The notes under the pieces are model-generated. The model made no database searches. It saw only the letters and a program-made list of their open reading frames with translations, and was not told where the DNA came from. Positions 38,302 to 47,263 of a stretch of 64,000 bases of DNA are shown piece after piece. The stretch lies in assembly GCA_016714005.1 (NCBI GenBank), contig JADJOA010000002.1:372001-436000 (forward strand), in the 5' to 3' direction. A program made the translations under genes and the position numbers. The first letter of the stretch is position 1. Every line of letters begins with the position of its first letter. The stretch comes from Bacteroidota bacterium (GTDB taxonomy: Bacteria > Bacteroidota > Bacteroidia > AKYH767-A > OLB10).

Positions 38302-39295
38302 TATAATTATGCGCTTTTTCTCCTAACTGTTTTTGTTTTGATAAATCTATTTTCAACTGTTTTAATTCTGAATAATGATTTTGTGAGATAACAGAATGGC
38401 GGTCTATTTTACGAGGGCCTTCAATATTCCAGTCAGATGCTGCTTTCTTTTCAAAACGACATTCGTTACAAATAAATTCTTCCACTTCACCCCATTTATC
38501 TTTTCGCGCAGTAACACGAAACACTTCATTTCCGCTCATCCACAAAGCAACTTTACCACAACACTTGGTGCAGTTTCTATGCGCATCCATTGGCTTGGTA
38601 AACCATACGCGTGATTTAAACCGGAATGTTTTATCGGTTAATGCACCCACAGGGCAAACATCAATTACGTTTCCGCTAAAATCGTTGTCAATTGCCTGTT
38701 CAATATAGGTTGAAATTTCGGCATGGTCGCCACGAGAGATAACTCCATGCACTCTGCCATCAGTAACTTGTTCGGCAGTTTTTACACAACGATAACATAA
38801 GATGCAACGGTTCATGTGCAACTTTATCTTATCGCCAATATCTTCCATTTCAAAAGTTCTGCGCTCAAACTCATAACGTGTTCCTGCTTTGCCATGCTCA
38901 TATCCTAAATCCTGCAAATGACATTCGCCTGCCTGGTCGCATATCGGGCAATCTAGCGGATGGTTGATTAATAAAAACTCAACCACACCGGCACGTGCTT
39001 CCACTAAATCGGGTGCAGTAAGATTTTGCACTTCCATGCCATCCATAATTGTCTGGCGGCAAGATGGCACCGGTTTGGGCATTGGTCGCGGGTCTTTTTC
39101 AGAACCTTTGGTTACTTTAACAATACAGGTACGGCAATAACCACCCGATGTTTTTAACTTGGAATAGTAACACATGGCAGGAGGAACATTGGCATCAGGC
39201 ATTATGCCTTGCTCTGCCAGCATGCGCGATGCCTGCAATATGGTGGTTCCATCAGGAACATCAATGGAGTATCCGTCTATAGTAACTTTTGCCAT
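38291..39295 (-). CDS. nuoG: NADH-quinone oxidoreductase subunit G, short form
   Basis: Peripheral-arm iron-sulfur subunit, 334 residues. Cysteines for the [2Fe-2S] cluster are in MCYYSKLKTSGGYCRTC (~43-59); the His/Cys motif is LDCPICDQAGECHLQD; the [4Fe-4S] ligands are CILCYRC and CPVGALTD. A further Cys-rich segment (HRNCTKCCGK, then FICNECRFEKK) follows. The large molybdopterin-like domain of E. coli NuoG (~900 residues) is absent. I regard this as the normal short form of the lineage: the frame is clean and the neighbours are in order. Confidence 0.92.
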   Translation of the reverse strand: MAKVTIDGYSIDVPDGTTILQASRMLAEQGIMPDANVPPAMCYYSKLKTSGGYCRTCIVKVTKGSEKDPRPMPKPVPSCRQTIMDGMEVQNLTAPDLVEARAGVVEFLLINHPLDCPICDQAGECHLQDLGYEHGKAGTRYEFERRTFEMEDIGDKIKLHMNRCILCYRCVKTAEQVTDGRVHGVISRGDHAEISTYIEQAIDNDFSGNVIDVCPVGALTDKTFRFKSRVWFTKPMDAHRNCTKCCGKVALWMSGNEVFRVTARKDKWGEVEEFICNECRFEKKAASDWNIEGPRKIDRHSVISQNHYSELKQLKIDLSKQKQLGEKAHNYNGH

Positions 39296-39301
39296 ATTAA
39301 T

Positions 39302-39577
39302 TTAATCAAAGTCAAAAAGGTCGCCTAAAAAACCTTTTTTCTTTTTGTAATGATACTTGTCTTTATTGTAATAATAATCTCTTTCCTTGTTGTAAAATTT
39401 TTCACTTTCAGAATGAGTGTTTATTCCTTTTCCATGATAGTGTTCGGAAGAGCGTTCAATTATTTTATCAAGTTCTCCTTTGTCAAGCCAAACGCCACGG
39501 CAGTCTGGACAATAGTCTATCTCCACTCCGCTGCGGTCTGACATTTTTAGTTCGGTATTACAGTTTGGACATTTCAT
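39302..39577 (-). CDS. TFIIB-type zinc-ribbon protein
   Basis: A 91-residue protein. The N-terminal zinc ribbon has MKCPNCNTELK and DYCPDCRGVWLDKGELDKII, a pattern typical of the zf-TFIIB family. The middle is Tyr/His/Lys-rich (KERDYYYNKDKYHYKKKK), ending in an acidic FLGDLFDFD. It is inserted between nuoF and nuoG on the same strand, 7 bp from nuoG. Role unknown; the zinc ribbon predicts metal binding and possibly nucleic-acid or protein contact. Intact. Confidence 0.82.
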   Translation of the reverse strand: MKCPNCNTELKMSDRSGVEIDYCPDCRGVWLDKGELDKIIERSSEHYHGKGINTHSESEKFYNKERDYYYNKDKYHYKKKKGFLGDLFDFD

Positions 39578-39626
39578 GCTAATTCTGATTGAAGATTATT
39601 TAAACGGTAATAATGTTTTACATCTT

Positions 39627-40922
39627 TTATGGAAGATGGATTTTTACATATTCCTCAAACTCATGTCTGAAGTGACGGATGGCTGCTGCTACGGGCCATG
39701 CTGCTGCTTCGCCAAGCGGGCAAATAGTTTTTCCTTCAATCTTGCTTTGTATATCCCACAACAAATCCACATCTTTTAATGTGCCGTGTCCATCTAAAAT
39801 TTTATGAAGAATTTTTTCCATCCATCCTGTTCCTTCGCGGCAGGGTGAACACTGTCCACAACTTTCGTGATGATAAAAACGCGCAAATGTGTAAAGATTT
39901 TTTACAATGCTGGTATCTTCATCCATGACAATAAATCCGCCTGAACCCAACATGGTTCCGGTCTGGAAACCACCATCACTCAATGACTCATAAGTCATCA
40001 ATCGTGGTTCGCCTGCTGCAGTTTTTAAAATTAAATTGTCGGGTAAAATAGGAACTGAAGAACCACCAGCAACAACGGCTTTTAATTTTTTTCCGTTTCG
40101 TATTCCTCCGCAATATTGATCACTAAAAATAAATTCCTCAACAGGAACGCCTAATTCTATTTCGTAAACACCAGGTTTATTGATATGACCAGATGCAGAA
40201 ATTAATTTGGTACCTGTTGATTTTCCAACACCGATTTTTGCGTAAGCATCGCCACCATCATTTACTATAGGAACTACAGCAGCAATGGTCTCTACATTAT
40301 TTACAACCGTTGGACAATCGTACAAACCTTTTACTGCCGGAAACGGAGGTTTTATCCTTGGATTACCGCGCTTACCTTCTAACGATTCAAGCAAGGCAGT
40401 CTCTTCTCCACATATATAAGCACCGGCACCAACCTGTACATAAAGGTCAAGAGAATAATCTGTGCCCAAAATATTTTTACCAAGCCAGCCTGCGGCATAA
40501 GCCTCCTCAATTGCTTTCTCTAAAATTTGAGATACATAAAAGTACTCTCCTCTTATATAAATGTATGATGTGTTTGCTCCTAAAGCAAAACTAGATGTAA
40601 TCATTCCTTCAATAAGCAAATGCGGAATGCGCTCCATCAGATAACGGTCTTTAAAAGTGCCGGGTTCGCTTTCATCGGCATTGCATACTAAGTAGCGCGG
40701 TACTCCCGGAGGTTTTGCTAAAAAACTCCACTTCATTCCGGTAGGAAATCCTGCTCCTCCGCGCCCGCGCAAGCCCGATTTTTTTACTTCTTCAACAACT
40801 GCATCAGGTGTCATTTGCTTTAACGCTTTTTCTACCGATGCGTAACCTCCCTGCCTCCGATAAACTTCGTAAGTGTTTATGCCGGGTATATGGTCATCTT
40901 TTAATAAAAGTTTTTTTGCCAC
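39627..40922 (-). CDS. nuoF: NADH-quinone oxidoreductase subunit F
   Basis: FMN- and NADH-binding subunit of complex I, 431 residues. Landmarks: GLRGRGGAGFPTGMKWSF (NADH/FMN loop), CNADESEPGTFKDR (~80-95), GAGAYICGEETALLESLEG and the [4Fe-4S] N3 motif SCGQCSPCREGTGWMEKIL (~350-370), with the fourth Cys in TICPLGEAAAWPV. Intact. It ends before the small zinc-ribbon gene. Confidence 0.96.
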   Translation of the reverse strand: MAKKLLLKDDHIPGINTYEVYRRQGGYASVEKALKQMTPDAVVEEVKKSGLRGRGGAGFPTGMKWSFLAKPPGVPRYLVCNADESEPGTFKDRYLMERIPHLLIEGMITSSFALGANTSYIYIRGEYFYVSQILEKAIEEAYAAGWLGKNILGTDYSLDLYVQVGAGAYICGEETALLESLEGKRGNPRIKPPFPAVKGLYDCPTVVNNVETIAAVVPIVNDGGDAYAKIGVGKSTGTKLISASGHINKPGVYEIELGVPVEEFIFSDQYCGGIRNGKKLKAVVAGGSSVPILPDNLILKTAAGEPRLMTYESLSDGGFQTGTMLGSGGFIVMDEDTSIVKNLYTFARFYHHESCGQCSPCREGTGWMEKILHKILDGHGTLKDVDLLWDIQSKIEGKTICPLGEAAAWPVAAAIRHFRHEFEEYVKIHLP

Positions 40923-40933
40923 TTCTATTGTTT

Positions 40934-41461
40934 TTAAACTTTATCCAAATAAGTTTTTCTGTTTCCTTCTCGTCTTAAGTTATCTAGCAAATCGTCCACT
41001 TTTTCTAGCGTAAGATTTTCGTGATACTTAGCTCCGCACTGCAACATGGGCGCTGTTCCGCAACTACCCAAACACTCCACGCTTTTTAGTGTAAACATTC
41101 CGTCAGCCGTTGTTTGCCCGTCTTTTATTCCTAATTTTTTTTCAATATGCCTTACAATATCTTCAGCACCTAATAACCAGCACGAACTTGTGCGGCAAAC
41201 TTCCAAAGTACATTTACCTACAGGCTTTAAGTTATACATGCTATAAAACGAAGCCACCTCGTAAACCTCAATTGGTTGAATGTTGAGAATGGATGCAACG
41301 TAGTCCATAACCGGAGCCGACAACCATCCATCAAACTCTGCCTGTGCCACGTGAAGTATGGGTAACAAGGCTGACTTCTGTTTACCCTGAGGATAGCGGC
41401 TGATAATTTTATTTACCAGTGCTAAAGATTCCTCTGAAAATTTTATCTCTATATTTGACAT
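40934..41461 (-). CDS. nuoE: NADH-quinone oxidoreductase subunit E
   Basis: Thioredoxin-like subunit with the [2Fe-2S] cluster N1a, 175 residues. An N-terminal helical part contains HVAQAEFDGWLS. The four cluster cysteines are in LEVCRTSSCWLLG and VECLGSCGTAPMLQ (~92-140). Intact. 11 bp upstream of nuoF and 17 bp downstream of nuoD, so a tight operon. Confidence 0.95.
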   Translation of the reverse strand: MSNIEIKFSEESLALVNKIISRYPQGKQKSALLPILHVAQAEFDGWLSAPVMDYVASILNIQPIEVYEVASFYSMYNLKPVGKCTLEVCRTSSCWLLGAEDIVRHIEKKLGIKDGQTTADGMFTLKSVECLGSCGTAPMLQCGAKYHENLTLEKVDDLLDNLRREGNRKTYLDKV

Positions 41462-41478
41462 TTCTGCATTCGTTTTAT

Positions 41479-42687
41479 TTAAGCATCCAGCTCTCCTGCA
41501 ATTACATTCATACTGCTCATGGTAAGAATGGCATCACTCAGCATGGCTCCTTTAATCATTTCGGGATAGGCTTGGTAGTATATGAAACAAGGTCTGCGCA
41601 TATGCAAACGATAGGGTGTTCTTCCGCCATCGCTCACTAAATAATATCCTAACTCACCATTACCTCCTTCTACACAATGATACACTTCTCCTTTGGGAAC
41701 TTCTGTTTCACCCATCACAATTTTAAAGTGATAGATGAGCGCTTCCATGTTGTTATAAACTTCGTCTTTAGGAGGTAGATAAAACTCAGGCACATCAGCA
41801 TGTATGGAAGTTTTATCTTCTAATTTATCTAACTTCTGTATGGCTTGTTTGATAATGCTCATACTCTCCCACATTTCCTGTTCGCGAACCATAAACCTGT
41901 CGTAAGTATCGCCATTGGTTCCAATAGGGATTATGAAATCAAATTCTTCGTAAGATGAATAAGGATTCATTACACGTACATCGTAATCAACACCGGCTGC
42001 TCTCAAATTAGGTCCGGTAAATGAATATGCCAATGCACGTTCGGCACTGATAGGTCCGCACTTGATGGTACGATCCATAAAGATGCGGTTACGCGCCAAA
42101 AGGTTTTCAAACTCTTTTAATCCTTTTGGTAATTCTTCTAAAAGTTTTTCAATTTTTAACCAGGCTGTTTGAGAAAAATCTCTTTCCATGCCACCAATAC
42201 GTCCTATGTTGGTTGTTAAACGAGCGCCACAAAGCTCTTCGTAAATTTCGTAAATGTGTTCGCGATATTGGAATACGTACAGGAACCCCGTCATGGCACC
42301 ACTATCAACACCAATTACAGAGTTACAAATAATATGGTCGGCAATACGTGCAAGTTCCATTACAATTACTCGCAGGTACTCCACACGTTTTGGCAGTTTA
42401 ATACCGGCAAGTTTTTCAACCGTCATGTGCCAGCCCATGTTGTTGATGGGTGATGAGCAGTAATTTAAACGATCGGTTATTGGAGTGATTTGTCCATAAG
42501 GTCTGCGCTCAGCCAATTTTTCAAATGCGCGATGTATGTAACCAATGGTAGGCTCGGCAGAAACAATAATCTCTCCATCCATCTTTAACACATTTTGAAA
42601 AATGCCATGTGTGGCAGGATGGGTTGATCCTAAATTTAAAGTTTGATATTCCTTTTGAATTATATCTGAGGTTGTTTGAACAGCCAT
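41479..42687 (-). CDS. nuoD: NADH-quinone oxidoreductase subunit D
   Basis: 49-kDa-type subunit that forms the quinone site with NuoB, 402 residues. Landmarks: LGSTHPATHGIFQNVLKMDGE by its parts THPATHGIFQNV, then PTIGYIHRAFEKLAERR, RIADHIICNSVIGVD and VEGGNGELGYYLVSDGG, with RLHMRRPCF near the end. Intact. The short spacer upstream contains a TTTTGAATTTTGA word repeat at 42701-42713. NuoC and NuoD are separate genes, unlike the fused form in E. coli. Confidence 0.96.
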   Translation of the reverse strand: MAVQTTSDIIQKEYQTLNLGSTHPATHGIFQNVLKMDGEIIVSAEPTIGYIHRAFEKLAERRPYGQITPITDRLNYCSSPINNMGWHMTVEKLAGIKLPKRVEYLRVIVMELARIADHIICNSVIGVDSGAMTGFLYVFQYREHIYEIYEELCGARLTTNIGRIGGMERDFSQTAWLKIEKLLEELPKGLKEFENLLARNRIFMDRTIKCGPISAERALAYSFTGPNLRAAGVDYDVRVMNPYSSYEEFDFIIPIGTNGDTYDRFMVREQEMWESMSIIKQAIQKLDKLEDKTSIHADVPEFYLPPKDEVYNNMEALIYHFKIVMGETEVPKGEVYHCVEGGNGELGYYLVSDGGRTPYRLHMRRPCFIYYQAYPEMIKGAMLSDAILTMSSMNVIAGELDA

Positions 42688-42735
42688 GATTGCTTTGCCT
42701 TGTACTTTTGAATTTTGACTTTTTTCTCTTCTAAC

Positions 42736-43234
42736 TTATCTCCCAAACATCTTATCATCTTTATCAAACCTTGACTGGTCTTCAAGCGGGTATTCTTTTC
42801 TTAAAGGAAATCCTTCCATATCATCTACATTTAATATTCTGCGTAAGTCAGGATGCCCGGTAAACTTAAATCCAAAAAAATCATATGTTTCACGTTCCAT
42901 CCAATTTGCGCTTGGGTAAATATCTGTTAGTGTTGGAAAAGTGGGCGGCTCGTGGTTGGTAAATGTTTTTAATCTTATTCTTAAATTGCGTGGCATATCT
43001 TGCAGATGATAAACTATACCAAACTTTTCTTTAGCGTCAGGAAAATGCATTCCGTGGCAGCTTGTTAAAAACGTAAATCCTTGTTCTTTTAAAAAAACAA
43101 TAACATCTTTTATAACGTGATGCTCAATAGTTGCTACAGAAACATCGCAATGTGTTTGTACCGAAAGTATTTTATCAGAAAAATTTTTCCTTTAAAAGAT
43201 TTTCAAAGTCAGCAATTTCTATTGTTTGAAACAT
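42736..43234 (-). CDS. nuoC: NADH-quinone oxidoreductase subunit C, one indel
   Basis: 30-kDa-type subunit of the complex I peripheral arm. ~165 residues after repair. The N-terminal part MFQTIEIADFENLLKEKF is separated by a frame change from SDKILSVQTH, LTSCHGMHFPDAKEKFGI (conserved), and the signature SANWMERETYDFFGFKFTGHPDLRRI, given here by its parts WMERETYDFFG and HPDLRRI. The break is in the A5/T5 runs at 43179-43188 (one extra base). ATG 43232-43234 lies 11 bp after the nuoB stop. Confidence 0.93.
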
Positions 43235-43245
43235 AATTACTCCAT

Positions 43246-43806
43246 TTATTGTATTCCGTAGCTTGCAAGTAACTCTTTATACTCAGCAGAATTTCTTCTT
43301 CTTAAACTTTCGTTTCCAACTAGCTCCTGTATTTTCATTACACCGTCTAATATCTGTTCAGGGCGCGGAGGACAACCAGGCACATATACATCCACTGGTA
43401 TAATTCTGTCAATGCCCTGCAAAACTGAATAAGTATCAAATATCCCTCCACTACTTGCACATGCCCCAACACTTAAAACCCAACGCGGTTCCGCCATCTG
43501 CTCATAAACCTGTCTTAATACCGGCCCCATTTTTTTTGCAATGGTTCCCATCACCATCAATAAATCTGCCTGGCGCGGGGAAAAACTTAAACGCTCGCTG
43601 CCAAACCTTGCTAAATCGTAATGCGATGCCATGGTTGCCATAAACTCTATACCACAACAAGAAGTAGCAAAGGGCAAGGGCCAGATAGAATTCTTACGTG
43701 CTAAACCCACCGCTTTATCTAAAGTTGTAGCCATAAAACCCGGACCTTCATACCCTTTCAGGTTTGTGTAAGACCTTTGTACCGCTGTTGTCCCTGTATT
43801 TTCCAT
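43246..43806 (-). CDS. nuoB: NADH-quinone oxidoreductase subunit B
   Basis: Carries cluster N2, the last [4Fe-4S] cluster before quinone. 186 residues from ATG 43804-43806; an in-frame codon 24 bp further upstream adds a non-conserved stretch and is not chosen. Ligands: ATSCCGIEFMA (adjacent Cys pair), VGACASSGGIFDTY and VPGCPPRPEQIL. Also conserved is RFGSERLSFSPRQADLLMV by its part SPRQADLLMVMG. Intact, between nuoA and nuoC. Confidence 0.96.
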   Translation of the reverse strand: MENTGTTAVQRSYTNLKGYEGPGFMATTLDKAVGLARKNSIWPLPFATSCCGIEFMATMASHYDLARFGSERLSFSPRQADLLMVMGTIAKKMGPVLRQVYEQMAEPRWVLSVGACASSGGIFDTYSVLQGIDRIIPVDVYVPGCPPRPEQILDGVMKIQELVGNESLRRRNSAEYKELLASYGIQ

Positions 43807-43846
43807 TCTCTTTTCTATATAACAAACCAACTATTTCATAGTTAAA

Positions 43847-44227
43847 TTACTCCCATTTTAATGCGCCTTTCTTTAAAATATAAAGAAGCCTATTAAAAAG
43901 TAATCCCAGAAAAATCAACATTTTTAAAAACCCTTCCATACCCATATCTAAAAAATTAACTGCCCATGGGTACATAAAAATAATCTCTACATCAAACAAA
44001 ACAAACAAAATAGCTATGAGAAAATATTTTATCGAAAACGGAACACGGGCATTGTCTTTTGATTCAATACCACACTCAAAAGAATCTAACTTAATTTTTG
44101 ATTTGCGGTTTGGACCCAACAAATGAGTAACAAAAATGGTAGTTAACACAAAGCCCATTGCCACCACAAACATGATAGCCACTGGTAAATAATCAGCAGG
44201 AGAACTCAATAAAACAGTTAAAGTCAT
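43847..44227 (-). CDS. nuoA: NADH-quinone oxidoreductase subunit A
   Basis: First gene of the nuo cluster. 126 residues with three transmembrane helices. The conserved loop is SFECGIESKDNARVPFSIKYF, given by its parts DSFECGIES and FSIKYFLIAILFVLFDVEI, with the conserved Asp/Glu pair DVEIIFMYPWA. Intact. A TAnnTTTG promoter box precedes it on the minus strand, and crtZ diverges from it. Confidence 0.96.
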   Translation of the reverse strand: MTLTVLLSSPADYLPVAIMFVVAMGFVLTTIFVTHLLGPNRKSKIKLDSFECGIESKDNARVPFSIKYFLIAILFVLFDVEIIFMYPWAVNFLDMGMEGFLKMLIFLGLLFNRLLYILKKGALKWE

Positions 44228-44243
44228 AGCATTTATTCTTTGG

Positions 44244-44251
44244 CAAATTTA
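44244..44251 (-). promoter_or_regulatory. Promoter -7 box for the nuo operon (TAAATTTG)
   Basis: Read on the minus strand, TAAATTTG matches TAnnTTTG exactly, 16 bp before the nuoA start codon. It is the only clear promoter box found at the head of the nuo cluster. Confidence 0.6.
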
Positions 44252-44318
44252 TATTTTTTAGTACACCAAATTTTTAAGAAAAAGGAAAAACTTATACAGG
44301 ATAAAAGTGTTTTAGTTT

Positions 44319-44326
44319 TATCTTTG
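44319..44326 (+). promoter_or_regulatory. Promoter -7 box for the carotenoid genes (TATCTTTG)
   Basis: Exact TAnnTTTG match 14 bp before the crtZ start codon, implying a very short leader. The box is back to back with the nuo promoter at 44244-44251. Confidence 0.65.
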
Positions 44327-44340
44327 ACCCTAGTTAAATC

Positions 44341-44829
44341 ATGACAGATATTTTAATAAACATTTTGGCGTTTTTAGGAGCTTATGCGGGTATGGAGTTT
44401 GTTGCCTGGAGTAACCACAAATACATTATGCATGGTTTTGGCTGGTTTTTGCATAAATCTCATCATGTAAACCGTGGCAGCTGGTGGGAGTGGAATGATG
44501 TTTACTTTGTTGTTTATGCCGCTATCAGTATGTCACTTTGCTATTTTGGGTGGGAAAATTTAGATTACCGCTTTTGGATGGGCTGTGGTGTTGCAGCTTA
44601 TGGCTTTACCTATTTTTTGTTACATGATATTTTTATTCATAACCGTATCAAGCTTTTCAGGCGTACAAGATGGCGCTATTTTGAAGCTATGAAACGCGCT
44701 CATAAAATTCATCATAAGCATTTGGGCAAAGAACATGGCGAAGAATTTGGCATGCTTCTTTTTTCTAAAAAGTATTTTAAAATTTTAGATGCAAAATCGC
44801 TTTTTGAAAAAGCCAACAGAATTGAGTGA
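44341..44829 (+). CDS. crtZ: Beta-carotene hydroxylase CrtZ
   Basis: Membrane di-iron hydroxylase that adds 3-hydroxyl groups to beta-ionone rings (beta-carotene to zeaxanthin). 162 residues with about four hydrophobic helices. Histidine clusters expected of the family are visible: NHKYIMHGFGWFLHKSHH (~residues 25-42), HDIFIHNRIKLF (~100-112) and HKIHHKHLGKEHGEEFG (~122-138). First gene of crtZ-crtI-crtB, with its own promoter. Intact. Confidence 0.93.
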   Translation: MTDILINILAFLGAYAGMEFVAWSNHKYIMHGFGWFLHKSHHVNRGSWWEWNDVYFVVYAAISMSLCYFGWENLDYRFWMGCGVAAYGFTYFLLHDIFIHNRIKLFRRTRWRYFEAMKRAHKIHHKHLGKEHGEEFGMLLFSKKYFKILDAKSLFEKANRIE

Positions 44830-44889
44830 TCTCGTTTTTCTGCCGGTTAAATTAACTAAACCTTTTTAACTCCTCCTTGTTTACACCCT

Positions 44890-46367
44890 GTGCAAAAAAA
44901 GAAAGCAATAATTATTGGCTCTGGCCTGGGCGGCTTGGCAACTGCTTTGCGTTTATCTGTAAAAGGTTTTGAGGTAGAAATTTTAGAAAAATACCATCAA
45001 CCCGGTGGTAGGTTAAATCAATTGCAAAAAGATGGATTTACATTTGATGTGGGTCCATCATTTTTCAGCATGAGCTATGAGTTTACAGAGCTGTTTGATT
45101 ATTGCGGAATTAAAAATCCGCTGCAACTGAATGAACTCAATCCTTTGTATGCTGTTTATTTTGAAGGAAAAGAAAAACCGTTTCTCATTTACAAAAATTT
45201 AGAATTGTTGCAAAAAGAATTTGCCGGAATTGAAGACAAACTGATTGAAAAAACAGAAAAATACCTGAGCGCTGCCGGAAATCTATTTCATGACTCTATT
45301 GACAAAGTAGTGAGGCGTAATTTTAATTCAAGTTTGATTATTTTCTTTTCGCTGGCAACGGTGCCGCTAAAGCATTCTCCTAAATGTTCCGCAGCATGTG
45401 GAAGGAGTTGAAATGAATTTTAATAGCGAAGAGGTGAAAGTTATTTTTTCATTGGTTGCATTTTTCCCAAGGCTCTACTCCATTTCAAACGCCTGCCGTT
45501 TATTCTCTTTTAAACTTCACCGAACTAAAGCATGACGGCTACTGGAATGTGCAGGGCGGCATGTATAAAATTGTGGAAGAGGTGGTGAAACTTCTAAAAG
45601 AACGCGATGTCAAATTCCATTTAATACTGAAATAAAGAAGTTCGGAGTTCAGCGTTCGGAGTTCGAGTGTAGTTGCTGAGAATGGAAAAGAATATTTTGC
45701 TGATTTATTTATTTGCAACAGCGATGCTGCATCTTTCAGGGAAAAGTTCTAAATCGAGAAAAATTTTCAGAGCAAAAAGTTAGATAAGATGGAATGGACG
45801 CTTTCTCCTTTTACCATTTATTTGGGCGTTAAAGGAAAATGCGAGAACCTGCATCACCATAATTATTTTTTGGGTAACAACTTTAAAGAGTATGCCGATA
45901 CTATTTTTAAAACATCCGTTAACCCGCAAAAGCCATATTATTATGTAAACGTTAGCAGTAAATCAAATACTTCTTGCGCGCCCGAAGGTTGTGAAAATAT
46001 TTTTATCCTCTGCCCTGTTCCCGATTTGCGTTATAAACCCAACTGGAACGACTCACAACAATTAGCTGATAATATTATTTCAGATTTATCGTCACGCATT
46101 AATTTTGATTTACATAAAAACACTTTAACCAAAACCATAATGAACCCAGTTGACTGGCAAAATAGTTTTAATCTTTACCGCGGCAGCGGATTGGGGTTAG
46201 CGCATGGCCTAAACCAGATTGGCGGCTTTCGTCCTAAGAACAAAGACGAAGAATTTTCAAACCTTTATTATGTTGGTGCAAGCACCATTCCCGGAACCGG
46301 CTTGCCTATGGTGGTTATTAGCAGTAAATTGGTTTTAGAACGAATTTTACTTGACTTTCAGAAATAA
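44890..46367 (+). CDS. crtI: Phytoene desaturase CrtI, broken by several indels
   Basis: FAD-dependent desaturase converting phytoene towards lycopene. The start is GTG 44890. The N-terminal Rossmann segment IIIGSGLGGLATALRL and EKYHQPGGRLNQL is intact to ~45370. The middle (45380-45790) changes frame at least five times; reading through frames gives MFRSMWKEL, STPFQTPAVYSLLNF, DGYWNVQGGMYKIVEEV and KFHFNTEIKK. The C-terminal 190 residues are intact, including GGFRPKNKDEEFSNLYYVG and GTGLPMVVISSKLV. Near 45640-45667 the protein contains an inserted GTTCGGAGTTC word repeat. Given the error-rich assembly, true inactivation and sequencing error cannot be told apart here. Confidence 0.87.
45640..45667. 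repeat. GTTCGGAGTTC word repeat inside crtI
   Basis: GTTCGGAGTTC occurs at 45640-45650 and again at 45654-45664, separated by AGC. It lies between codons for FNTEIKK and VVAENGKEYF, a variable loop before the next conserved segment. With the flanking T it is 28 nt long, not a multiple of three, unless a base is missing. Confidence 0.6.
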
Positions 46368-46420
46368 AAATCAAACTTATTGCTAAACTATTATTAAACA
46401 ACATTGTTGGATAGCTGAAT

Positions 46421-47263
46421 ATGCAAGGTCTCACTCTTTACAACTCCGTAAGCTTTGAAGCAAGCCGTAATTTAACCAAACGTTACAGCACTTCATTTAC
46501 AATGGGTATCCGTACGCTGCACAAAAGATTTCGGGAGCCTATCTATGCTATTTATGGTTTTGTAAGATGTGCCGATGAAATAGTAGATACTTTTCATAAC
46601 CACAACCAAAAAGAACTTTTAGAAAATTTTAAGAATGAAACATACACCGCCATCAACAATGGTATAAGTACGAATCCGATTTTAAATTCATTTCAAATCA
46701 TTGTAAATAAATATAAAATTGATTTAACGCTTATTGATTCTTTTTTGCACAGCATGAAGATGGATCTCACAAAACAAACCCATGAACGAAACACTTACGA
46801 TGAATACATTTATGGAAGTGCCGAAGTGGTTGGGCTTATGTGCCTTACTGTTTTTGTAGAAGGAAACAAAGAAGAATATAATAAACTTAAGGGCGCTGCC
46901 TGCAGTTTAGGTGCCGCTTTTCAAAAAGTAAATTTTTTACGTGATATTAAAAGTGATTTTGATGAGCGCGGCAGAATTTATTTTCCAAACGTTGACTTTA
47001 AAAACTTCAACAGCATCAGTAAGGAAGCGATAGAAAATGAAATTGAAAATGATTTCGCAAAAGCTTATCAGGGAATATTAGCATTGCCAAAAGATGCACG
47101 TTTTGGCGTGTATGTTGCTTACCGTTATTATAAAAGATTATTACATCGAATAAAAGTTACACCTGCATCGCGCATTGTTAATGAGCGCATACGAGTACCC
47201 AATAACGAAAAAGCCTCATTGCTGTTCCGTTCTTTTTGCAGGTATCAGTTAAATATGCTTTAG
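46421..47263 (+). CDS. crtB: Phytoene synthase CrtB
   Basis: Prenyltransferase condensing two geranylgeranyl diphosphates into phytoene. 280 residues. Landmarks: the first Asp-rich motif in FVRCADEIVDTF (DEIVD), YIYGSAEVVGLMC, and the second Asp-rich motif in KVNFLRDIKSDFDERGRIYF (DIKSD). Intact. Follows crtI by ~50 bp. Together with crtI and crtZ it marks a carotenoid pathway; the cyclase crtY is not in the window. Confidence 0.95.
   Translation: MQGLTLYNSVSFEASRNLTKRYSTSFTMGIRTLHKRFREPIYAIYGFVRCADEIVDTFHNHNQKELLENFKNETYTAINNGISTNPILNSFQIIVNKYKIDLTLIDSFLHSMKMDLTKQTHERNTYDEYIYGSAEVVGLMCLTVFVEGNKEEYNKLKGAACSLGAAFQKVNFLRDIKSDFDERGRIYFPNVDFKNFNSISKEAIENEIENDFAKAYQGILALPKDARFGVYVAYRYYKRLLHRIKVTPASRIVNERIRVPNNEKASLLFRSFCRYQLNML

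Noticed and set aside
38291..39295. Truncated nuoG
   Set aside because: The frame is clean, all iron-sulfur motifs are present and the neighbours are in order; the short form is expected in this group.
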